Below are positions 7,813-13,324 of a DNA stretch of 13,324 nt, piece after piece. Below the pieces are notes generated by a model that was not told the origin of the DNA, did not search any database, and saw nothing but the letters and a program-made list of their open reading frames with translations. How positions within the stretch are numbered: position 1 is the first letter of the stretch; each line of letters opens with the position of its first letter. Origin of the DNA: a bacterium (GTDB taxonomy: Bacteria; Bacillota; Clostridia; Lachnospirales; Lachnospiraceae); NCBI GenBank assembly GCA_004562765.1, contig SFRL01000064.1, forward strand, positions 1-13,324, given 5' to 3'. The position numbers were made by a program, and so were the translations under genes.

Positions 7813-8157
7813 ATGGAAGAAAAAAGAAAAGACCGGCGTTTGGAACTGGATGTTTCGATTGAGTTGGAGCGTTTGGATCAAGGGGAGATGACCACTCTGA
7901 AATTGATCCATGTGGATGTCACGGATCTGTCAAGTTCCGGTATGGGATTTCGTACATCACAGCCGATGGACAACGGTGCGCTTTATGATACGCGGATCAA
8001 GATCTGGACAAAGGAGGTCATTCCGGCAGTCATCCGTATCGTGCGCTGCGAGAAAGTATCAGAAAATGAGTATCACTGCGGTGCGACATTTGTGGGTCTG
8101 ATGAGTTCTGATGCGCTGAAGATCAATATTTACAGTATGTTGAATCCGGAGGAGTAA
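7813..8157 (+). CDS. PilZ-domain protein, putative c-di-GMP receptor
   Basis: This is a small soluble 114-residue protein consisting almost wholly of one PilZ domain. Both c-di-GMP-binding signatures are present: an Arg-rich RxxxR motif at 5-9 (RKDRR) and D-x-S-x-x-G at 38-43 (DLSSSG). The rest alternates as expected for a beta barrel (GALYDTRIKIW, AVIRIVRCEK, YHCGATFVGL) and ends in a short helix. Stand-alone PilZ proteins act by binding partners when c-di-GMP is present; nothing here names the partner. The ATG has AAGGAGAGG at 7795-7803 upstream. The gene stands alone between two terminators with its own promoter. The broken sensor gene at 13034 is of a type often joined to GGDEF domains, but it is 5 kb away, so any connection is only suggestive. 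Confidence 0.85.
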   Translation: MEEKRKDRRLELDVSIELERLDQGEMTTLKLIHVDVTDLSSSGMGFRTSQPMDNGALYDTRIKIWTKEVIPAVIRIVRCEKVSENEYHCGATFVGLMSSDALKINIYSMLNPEE

Positions 8158-8171
8158 AAACGATTGCAAAT

Positions 8172-8216
8172 AAAAAGAAAGGTAATTTGTAGTTAACACA
8201 AATTACCTTTCTTTTT
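8172..8216. terminator. Bidirectional terminator between the PilZ gene and aroA
   Basis: This is a perfect 19-bp inverted repeat (8172-8190 with 8198-8216) and a 7-nt loop (AGTTAAC). It has A-rich and T-rich outer ends, so it reads as an intrinsic terminator from either side. It lies 14 nt after the PilZ stop and 4 nt beyond the aroA stop, between converging genes. Confidence 0.92.
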
Positions 8217-8220
8217 TCAG

Positions 8221-9504
8221 TTAAACCGAAATCTTTTTCAATGACTCATAAAAGTCCGGATAGGAGATCACGACGCTGTCCGCGTTGAGGATCGTGGTGG
8301 GTGTATCGCACAGCAGTCCGGCGATGGCAAAGGACATGGCGATGCGGTGGTCGAGATGGGAGTCGATCGTGGCTCCGTGGAACGGTTTGCCGCCGCGGAT
8401 GATCATTCCATCATCGGTGGCGGTAGCGTCTGCACCCATGGCAAGAAGTCCTTCCACGACAGTGTCGATGCGGTTGGATTCCTTGACTTTGAGCTCCTGT
8501 GCGTCTTTGATCACGGTCTCACCCTCTGCAAAGCAGGCGAGAACGGCAATGACAGGAATCTCGTCGATGAGTGTGGGGATCAATTCGCCGGAAACGGTCG
8601 TACCGTGCAGATGGCTGCTGCGGACGATCAGGTCACAGACCAGCTCCCCGGATACAGTATGTACATTTTCGCGTGTAATGTCTGCGCCCATCGCTTCCAC
8701 AACACGTAAAATGCCGTCGCGGGTCGGATTGATGCCGACGTTTTTCAAGACGAGCTCTGAATTCGGAACGGCAAGTCCGGCTGCGATCCAGTAAGCGGCA
8801 GAGGAAATATCGCCGGGTACGGCAATCTTCTGTCCATATAAATGAGGCTCCGGTTCGATGGTGGCAGTCGTGCCCACAGAGGTGACCTTTGCACCGAAGC
8901 CGGAGAGCATCAGTTCCGTGTGATTGCGTGAGAGTACCGGTTCCGTCACGGAGGTTGTACCATCCGCATACAAACCCGCTAAAAGCACACATGATTTTAC
9001 CTGTGCGGATGCAACGGGAGATTGGTAGGCGATGCCATGCAGATTGCCTCCGTGGATCTCCAACGGTGCACAGCCGTTATCATTTATACTGCGAATGTCT
9101 GCCCCCATCTGTGTGAGCGGATCGATGATGCGCTTCATCGGGCGCTTTTGGATCGATGCATCACCGTTTAAGGTCGAGGTGAAGGACTGTCCGGCGAGAA
9201 TGCCGCTGATCAGTCGTGTGGTCGTTCCGCTGTTGCCGACATCAAGCATCTGCGCCGGCGCTTTTAAGCCGTGCAGTCCGGCTCCGTGGATCAGTACGCG
9301 ATCTGCGCGGTTGTCGATGTCCACGCCCATTGCCTGAAAGCAGGAGATGGTGGACAGGCAGTCCGCACCCTGTAAAAAATTTGTGATCTCTGTTGTGCCG
9401 TCCGCCAGTGCGCCGAACATGATGGCGCGGTGGGAGATCGATTTATCACCGGGGATGGCGAGTTCTCCCCGCAGCCCGGAGGACTTGATTATATTCATAT
9501 TCAT
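8221..9504 (-). CDS. aroA: 3-phosphoshikimate 1-carboxyvinyltransferase (EPSP synthase), class II-like
   Basis: AroA condenses phosphoenolpyruvate with shikimate 3-phosphate, the penultimate step to chorismate. I start it at the ATG at 9504 (MNMNIIKSSG, 427 aa). An AAAGGA at 9522-9517 lies 12 nt before it, whereas the upstream in-frame ATG at 9525 (adds MKGISVS, 434 aa) has no binding site and itself overlaps that AAAGGA. Motifs, numbered from 9504: GDKS at 19-22, NSGTTTR at 91-97, RPMKR at 121-125, SAQVK at 166-170, RNHTE at 193-197, then NPTRDG, LIDEIP, KESNR and DHRIAM. The combination GDKS, SAQxK, R-x-H-x-E (x not Pro) and N-x-T-R matches the pattern of class II enzymes such as that of B. 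subtilis. It follows tyrA on the minus strand by 54 nt (33 nt for the longer start). Confidence 0.96.
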   Translation of the reverse strand: MNMNIIKSSGLRGELAIPGDKSISHRAIMFGALADGTTEITNFLQGADCLSTISCFQAMGVDIDNRADRVLIHGAGLHGLKAPAQMLDVGNSGTTTRLISGILAGQSFTSTLNGDASIQKRPMKRIIDPLTQMGADIRSINDNGCAPLEIHGGNLHGIAYQSPVASAQVKSCVLLAGLYADGTTSVTEPVLSRNHTELMLSGFGAKVTSVGTTATIEPEPHLYGQKIAVPGDISSAAYWIAAGLAVPNSELVLKNVGINPTRDGILRVVEAMGADITRENVHTVSGELVCDLIVRSSHLHGTTVSGELIPTLIDEIPVIAVLACFAEGETVIKDAQELKVKESNRIDTVVEGLLAMGADATATDDGMIIRGGKPFHGATIDSHLDHRIAMSFAIAGLLCDTPTTILNADSVVISYPDFYESLKKISV

Positions 9505-9558
9505 AGATACAGATATTCCTTTCATTGTACATTATCAGAGGTGATATATTTATTACTT

Positions 9559-10656
9559 TTACCGTTCATATACAGTATAATGATATTTGCGCAGCAGTTC
9601 CACTGCTTTCTGTAAGGATTCTCCATCGTACATTTCCAGGTGGAGCACACCGTCTTCAAATTCTCGGTTATGGATAATACCGATATTTTTAATGCTCAGG
9701 TTATTGCTTGCGAGGATCGTAGCGATGGTAGCGATTCCGCCTGCCTCATCGATCAGGTCACAATAGAGCTCAAATACCTTTTTCAGAGGGCCGGATTTGC
9801 TGATCGTGATGGAGTCACGGTAGTCCTTGGCAGACTGGAAAAATCCGTTGATGGAGCCTGCATCGGAAGCCGCGATCTCTGCGCGGATGGAGGCGAGCTG
9901 TTCCCCGAACCGGTCCATGATCTCTAAGATCTGTTCCCGGTTGGACAGACAGATGTTTTCCCACATGACTGCAGAAGAGGACGCAATACGCGTAATATCC
10001 TTAAAGCCTCCGGCGGCGATCGTCTTCATTGTCTCATGCTCATCATCAAGCTGCTGCACCAGATTGACCAGACTGGCAGCAACGATGTGGGGCAGATGGC
10101 TGATGGTGGCAGTTGCGTGATCATGTGCCTTGTAGTTCAGTACCATGGGAAGCGCGCCCAGTGAGCGCACAAGCTCCGTGAATTCCGTCACTTTGTCCTT
10201 AGGACTCTGTGCAGTCGGTGTGATGATATAGTATGCATTTTCCAGAAGATAAGCGGTGGCGTTTGCATATCCGGTCTTTTCAGAGCCGGTCATGGGATGT
10301 CCGCCGATAAAGCAGTGCTCCATACCGGTTTCAATTGCAGCTGCATGAATGTCGGATTTGACGCTGCCCACATCCGTGATGATGGCGCCTTCCTTTAGCA
10401 CCGTTTTTAACTCCTTCAGGTACGCGATATTCTGTTGTACCGGGGTACACAAAAAGATCAGATCACAGCTTCCGATCTCTTGCAGGGACAGTTGTTCACT
10501 GTTTTCGATCGTGTGATCGTCGAATGCTTCCGTGACGGTAGATAAATGACCGGAGGTCGCGTATAATCTTTTCTCGGGATACAGGCGTTTCAGTGTCTTG
10601 GCAATGGAACCGCCGATCAGACCGAGACCGATAAAACCAATTTTTTCAAAAGACAT
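9559..10656 (-). CDS. tyrA: Prephenate dehydrogenase with C-terminal ACT domain
   Basis: TyrA oxidatively decarboxylates prephenate to 4-hydroxyphenylpyruvate, the tyrosine branch after chorismate mutase. Of 365 residues, about 1-170 form the dinucleotide-binding domain with GLGLIG (10-15), DVGSVKS at 95-101 and GGHPMTGSEKTG from 118, where His120 matches the conserved catalytic His. Residues 175-280 form the helical dimer domain (HLPHIVAASLV). From about 295 to the end lies an ACT domain (IKNIGIIHNREFEDGVLHLEM), which in this family usually senses tyrosine for feedback control. The second beta strand ends ATSGH with no acidic residue, so NAD versus NADP preference is open. AAAAGGAG lies 11 nt before the ATG. 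It is transcribed leftward ahead of aroA and probably forms an operon with it. Confidence 0.95.
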   Translation of the reverse strand: MSFEKIGFIGLGLIGGSIAKTLKRLYPEKRLYATSGHLSTVTEAFDDHTIENSEQLSLQEIGSCDLIFLCTPVQQNIAYLKELKTVLKEGAIITDVGSVKSDIHAAAIETGMEHCFIGGHPMTGSEKTGYANATAYLLENAYYIITPTAQSPKDKVTEFTELVRSLGALPMVLNYKAHDHATATISHLPHIVAASLVNLVQQLDDEHETMKTIAAGGFKDITRIASSSAVMWENICLSNREQILEIMDRFGEQLASIRAEIAASDAGSINGFFQSAKDYRDSITISKSGPLKKVFELYCDLIDEAGGIATIATILASNNLSIKNIGIIHNREFEDGVLHLEMYDGESLQKAVELLRKYHYTVYER

Positions 10657-10690
10657 TTACAAAATGCTCCTTTTCTCATAATTACTTCCT

Positions 10691-10719
10691 ATTATAACAC
10701 AAAGCATCGACGCTTTAAA
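10691..10719 (-). promoter_or_regulatory. Promoter of tyrA-aroA
   Basis: On the minus strand, TTTAAA (10719-10714) is followed by a 17-nt spacer and a consensus TATAAT (10696-10691) preceded by TGT, an extended -10. Transcription would start near 10684, about 28 nt before the tyrA ATG, so there is no room for a long regulatory leader. Confidence 0.7.
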
Positions 10720-10765
10720 GTGAAAAAGTCGCTGGCTGATTATTTGTGAAAAATGAATAAAATAG

Positions 10766-10794
10766 TTGTAATTTTTTTGATGTTTTAGTAGAAT
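10766..10794 (+). promoter_or_regulatory. Promoter of the EF-G-like gene
   Basis: TTGTAA (10766-10771) and TAGAAT (10789-10794) are spaced by 17 nt, facing away from the tyrA promoter. The start would be near 10801, giving a leader of about 80 nt that contains the hairpin at 10813-10855. Confidence 0.65.
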
Positions 10795-10812
10795 ATACAT
10801 ATATTGATAGTC

Positions 10813-10855
10813 CTGTCCGGCAGGGGGGAAACGGAGACGTTGATTTGCCGGGCAG
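10813..10855 (+). promoter_or_regulatory. Structured 5' leader of the EF-G-like gene (hairpin)
   Basis: CTGTCCGGCA (10813-10822) can form ten pairs, one of them G-U, with TGCCGGGCAG (10846-10855). The 23-nt interior holds a run of six G's and a nested hairpin AACG-GAGA-CGTT (10830-10841) with a GNRA-type loop. The structure ends 10 nt before the ribosome binding site AGGAGGG (10866-10872). There is no T tail, so it is not a terminator. I do not recognise it as a known riboswitch or ribosomal-protein leader. Confidence 0.55.
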
Positions 10856-10880
10856 AGAATGATTTAGGAGGGTATTCTAT

Positions 10881-12971
10881 ATGAACGTTTACACAACTGA
10901 CAAGATTCGTAACGTAGTTCTTTTAGGCCATGGAGGGGCGGGCAAGACCAGCCTGGTAGAAGCAATGGCATATCTGGCTGGCCAGACAACCAGAATGGGT
11001 AAGATCAGTGAAGGCAATACGATCAGCGATTTTGATAAAGAGGAGATCAAACGCTCATTTTCCATCAGCACATCCGTGATTCCCATCGAGTGGGAAGGAA
11101 GCAAGATCAATATTTTGGATACGCCCGGTTATTTCGATTTCGTGGGCGAGGTTGAGGAGGCAGCGGCTGTGGCAGACGCAGCGATCATCGTTGTTTCCGG
11201 TAAGGCAGGCATCGAGGTAGGTACGAAGAAAGCGTGGGAGATCTGCGAGAGGTATAAGCTGCCCCGTATGGTATTCGTGACCGATATGGATATAGATAAC
11301 GCAAGCTACCGTCAGGTAGTTGAGGATCTGCAGGCAATGTACGGCAAGAAGATCGCGCCGTTCCATCTTCCGATCCGTGAGAACGAGCAGTTTGTAGGTT
11401 ATGTCAATGTCATTCAGCAGCGTGCAAAGCGCTGGAAGGATGACGGTACGGTTGAGAAATGTGACATCCCTGATTATTCACAGGCAAACCTGGAGATCTG
11501 TCGTGAAGCATTGATGGAGTCTGTAGCCGAGACAAGCGAAGAATTCATGGATCGTTACTTTAACGGCGAGGAGTTCTCCGATGATGAGATCCGTCAGGCA
11601 CTGCGTGTCAACGTGGCAGAGGGCAGCATCGTTCCGGTGCTCATGGGTTCAAATGTGCTTGCCCGCGGTATGTATACATTGATGGTTGATATCGTAAAAT
11701 ATCTGCCCAGCCCGGATAAGCGTACCTGTGCAGGTATCAATGCAAAGACCAATGACGTATTTCAGGCGGATTATGACTTTGCGAAGCCCAAGTCAGCCTA
11801 TGTATTTAAGACCATCGTTGATCCGTTTATCGGAAAGTATTCTTTGATCAAGGTAAATTCCGGTGTGTTAAAGACCGACGATGTGATGTACAACTATCAT
11901 AAGGATGTAGAAGGAAAGATCGGCAAGCTGTACGTAATGTGCGGTGGCAAGGCAGAGGAAGTCAAGGAGCTTCATGCCGGTGATATCGGAGCTCTCGCAA
12001 AGCTTACAACGGCAGCTACGACAGACTCTCTGTCCACCAAGGCAAATCCGATCGCCTATATCCGTACCAATGTTTCCACTCCTTATACCTACATGCGATA
12101 TAAGGCAAAGAATAAGGGTGATGAGGATAAGATCTCCCAGGCACTGCAGAAGATGTCTCAGGAGGATCTGACCTTAAAGGCAGTCAACGACAGCGAGAAC
12201 GGACAGACACTGCTTTACGGTATCGGTGAGCAGCAGCTGGAGGTTGTTGCGAGCAAGCTGCTTGCAAAATATAAGGTTGACATTGAACTGTCCCGCCCGA
12301 AGGTGGCATTCCGTGAGACGCTGCGCAAGAAAGCAGATGTTGAGTATAAGTATAAAAAGCAGTCCGGCGGACATGGTCAGTATGGTCATGTAAAGATGAC
12401 ATTTGAGCCTTCCGGCGATCTGGAGACACCTTATGTATTTGAGCAGATCGTTGTCGGTGGTGCAGTTCCGAAGAACTACTTCCCGGCAGTTGAGAAGGGT
12501 ATTCAGGACGCAGTGAAAAAGGGACCGATGGCTGCATATCCCGTTGTTGGTGTGAAGGCAGTGCTTTATGACGGATCCTACCACCCGGTAGATTCTTCCG
12601 AGATGGCATTCAAGGTAGCTGCGACACAGGCATTCAAGAAGGGCTTTATGGATGCGAATCCGGTGCTTTTAGAGCCCATCGCTTCCATGAAGGTGGTTGT
12701 TCCCGACAGTTACACCGGTGACGTTATGGGAGATCTGAATAAGCGCCGTGGCCGTGTGCTCGGCATGAACCCGATCGATGGTGGCAAGCAGGAGATTTTG
12801 GCAGATGTACCTTACACCGAGCTGTACGGCTACAATACCGAGCTTCGTTCCATGACCGGAGGTGCCGGAGAATTCTCTTATGAGTTTGCACGTTATGAGC
12901 AGGCTCCGTCTGATGTACAGGAGAAGGAGATCGCAGCACGCGCAAGCAAGCTGGATAATTCTGAGGAATAA
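10881..12971 (+). CDS. Elongation factor G-like translational GTPase (EF-G2-type paralogue)
   Basis: The 696-residue product has the full five-domain EF-G layout. In the GTPase domain, G1 is GHGGAGKT (16-23), the switch I RGITI is RSFSI (58-62), G3 is DTPGYFDF (80-87) with Tyr84 where canonical EF-G has the catalytic His, G4 is TDMD (134-137) instead of NKMD, and G5 is GSN (256-258) instead of GSA. Domain IV is well kept (KKQSGGHGQYGHVKM near 493-507, GGAVPKNYFPAVEKGIQDA, DGSYHPVDSSEMAFKVAA), as is domain V (LLEPIASMKVVVPDSYTGDVMGDLNKRRGRVLGM, ELRSMTGGAGEFSYEFARYE). Changes at the G3 His are known in the EF-G-like group that includes EF-G2. It probably acts on the ribosome, but whether it performs translocation, recycling or a stress role cannot be told from sequence. 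AGGAGGG lies 8 nt before the ATG. It is monocistronic, and no rpsL/rpsG/tuf genes surround it, unlike canonical fusA. Confidence 0.88.
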   Translation: MNVYTTDKIRNVVLLGHGGAGKTSLVEAMAYLAGQTTRMGKISEGNTISDFDKEEIKRSFSISTSVIPIEWEGSKINILDTPGYFDFVGEVEEAAAVADAAIIVVSGKAGIEVGTKKAWEICERYKLPRMVFVTDMDIDNASYRQVVEDLQAMYGKKIAPFHLPIRENEQFVGYVNVIQQRAKRWKDDGTVEKCDIPDYSQANLEICREALMESVAETSEEFMDRYFNGEEFSDDEIRQALRVNVAEGSIVPVLMGSNVLARGMYTLMVDIVKYLPSPDKRTCAGINAKTNDVFQADYDFAKPKSAYVFKTIVDPFIGKYSLIKVNSGVLKTDDVMYNYHKDVEGKIGKLYVMCGGKAEEVKELHAGDIGALAKLTTAATTDSLSTKANPIAYIRTNVSTPYTYMRYKAKNKGDEDKISQALQKMSQEDLTLKAVNDSENGQTLLYGIGEQQLEVVASKLLAKYKVDIELSRPKVAFRETLRKKADVEYKYKKQSGGHGQYGHVKMTFEPSGDLETPYVFEQIVVGGAVPKNYFPAVEKGIQDAVKKGPMAAYPVVGVKAVLYDGSYHPVDSSEMAFKVAATQAFKKGFMDANPVLLEPIASMKVVVPDSYTGDVMGDLNKRRGRVLGMNPIDGGKQEILADVPYTELYGYNTELRSMTGGAGEFSYEFARYEQAPSDVQEKEIAARASKLDNSEE

Positions 12972-12990
12972 ATATACCGATAAAAGACGA

Positions 12991-13020
12991 AGAAAGCCCG
13001 CTTTTTGCGGGCTTTCTGTT
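12991..13020 (+). terminator. Terminator of the EF-G-like gene
   Basis: AGAAAGCCCGC (12991-13001) and GCGGGCTTTCT (13007-13017) form an 11-bp stem with a T5 loop, 19 nt after the stop. The T tail is broken (CTTTCTGTT), so some readthrough into the next gene is plausible. Confidence 0.8.
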
Positions 13021-13033
13021 AGTGAGGGATCTG

Positions 13034-13288
13034 ATGGTGAGCTATTTCTATCTGTTTTGTTTCATTTTTGCCTGCGTATTGTCAATGCAGTATGTATACA
13101 AATGGAATGAGCATTACAATGAACATGTTACGTTGTTGTTTATGATCGTACCACTTGCCAATTATGGTTTTTGGGATCTGTCTGTGGCAAAGAATATCGA
13201 ACAGGCTGTTCTTGCAAATAAAATAACTAAAACTTCCCACACCGAAAAGGTGTGCAGAACCTTGAAAATTCAACAATGTAGGCAATAA
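13034..13288 (+). pseudogene. Truncated N-terminal membrane sensor (GGDEF/histidine kinase type), interrupted
   Basis: GAGGG at 13024-13028 precedes the ATG at 13034 (a GTG follows at 13037). The first ~65 codons encode membrane helices (MVSYFYLFCFIFACVLSM, then VTLLFMIVPLANYGFWDL) and end with KNIEQAVLANKIT. This resembles the seven-helix sensor start of many Lachnospiraceae GGDEF proteins, where a phrase like LANKITYLGG is expected. Instead, after the ACT codon at 13226-13228, the frame continues through about 19 unrelated residues (KTSHTEKVCRTL...) to a stop at 13286-13288. I infer that the gene was interrupted at about 13228 and its remainder lies beyond the window or is lost. The family reading is from memory. 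No clear promoter lies in the 16 nt after the upstream terminator. Confidence 0.55.
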
Positions 13289-13324
13289 AATGGGCATAGA
13301 TGATATGTCCGTGGTATAATTGAG
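13229..13324 (+). mobile_element. Possible left end of an inserted element (continues past window)
   Basis: The sequence changes character right where the sensor gene loses its family pattern. About 10 nt inside the presumed junction is a hairpin, CACACC-GAAAA-GGTGTG (13238-13254), followed by non-coding DNA and an outward-facing promoter at 13291-13320. A subterminal hairpin and no visible terminal repeat would fit an IS200/IS605-like end, but other element types or an assembly junction are possible. The other end and any transposase lie outside the window. Confidence 0.35.
13291..13320 (+). promoter_or_regulatory. Promoter reading out of the window
   Basis: A consensus TATAAT (13315-13320) is preceded by TGG (extended -10). 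An 18-nt spacer upstream sits TGGGCA (13291-13296), a 4-of-6 match to the -35. It would drive the first gene or RNA of the putative inserted element. Confidence 0.55.

Noticed and set aside
8285..8794. Plus-strand frame of 169 codons over aroA
   Set aside because: It is antisense to conserved EPSP synthase motifs and its composition fits a shadow frame.
13249..13324. Group II intron 5' end (GTGTG after the hairpin)
   Set aside because: Only the short GUGYG-like start matches. The following sequence does not show the usual domain I pattern, and the GTGTG is better explained as a hairpin arm.
1..13324. CRISPR array, complete insertion sequence or prophage
   Set aside because: No regularly spaced repeats, transposase, integrase or phage structural genes were seen. 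Only the right edge hints at an element.

Overview
The window reads as a chromosomal segment from a Gram-positive, low-to-mid G+C anaerobe, most likely a Lachnospiraceae-type Clostridia. The support is a Firmicutes-style 6S RNA 3' end, a T-box leader with a UUC (Phe) specifier in front of pheST, a PheS carrying a four-cysteine insert, a SpoIID/LytB-domain protein, AAGGAGG-type ribosome binding sites, and an N-terminal membrane sensor segment like those on clostridial GGDEF proteins. Most of the window is ordinary housekeeping DNA. The unusual parts are the leaders, the EF-G-like paralogue and the right edge.

Layout. Positions 1-98 hold the 3' end of a probable 6S RNA, followed by a strong hairpin terminator. 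At 245-2835 are two genes overlapping by ATGA: a membrane-anchored SpoIID/LytB-domain protein and a YihY/BrkB-family membrane protein. Positions 2836-3174 hold a promoter and a T-box riboswitch. At 3175-7683 is the pheS-pheT-queA cluster, both subunits of phenylalanyl-tRNA synthetase plus a queuosine-pathway enzyme, closed by a terminator whose 3' half is tandemly duplicated. At 7813-8157 is a single-gene PilZ (c-di-GMP receptor) unit with its own promoter. A 19-bp perfect bidirectional terminator separates it from the minus-strand pair tyrA-aroA (10656 down to 8221), which makes tyrosine-branch and shikimate-pathway products. A divergent promoter region follows. At 10881-12971 is an EF-G-like GTPase with a structured leader and non-canonical G motifs. 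At 13034 a membrane sensor gene begins but loses its family sequence after about 65 codons. The last ~95 bases look like the edge of an inserted element with an outward promoter, and they continue beyond the window.

How the genes relate. The aromatic amino-acid theme is split over two units. PheST charges tRNA-Phe and is controlled by uncharged tRNA-Phe through the T-box, while TyrA and AroA sit in aromatic biosynthesis on the opposite strand. QueA and the EF-G-like protein are both translation-related. The PilZ protein and the broken sensor gene hint at c-di-GMP signalling. No CRISPR array, tRNA, rRNA or complete mobile element is visible. I see no convincing complete new defence or biosynthetic system. 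The best leads are the insertion at the right edge, the EF-G-like gene and its leader.
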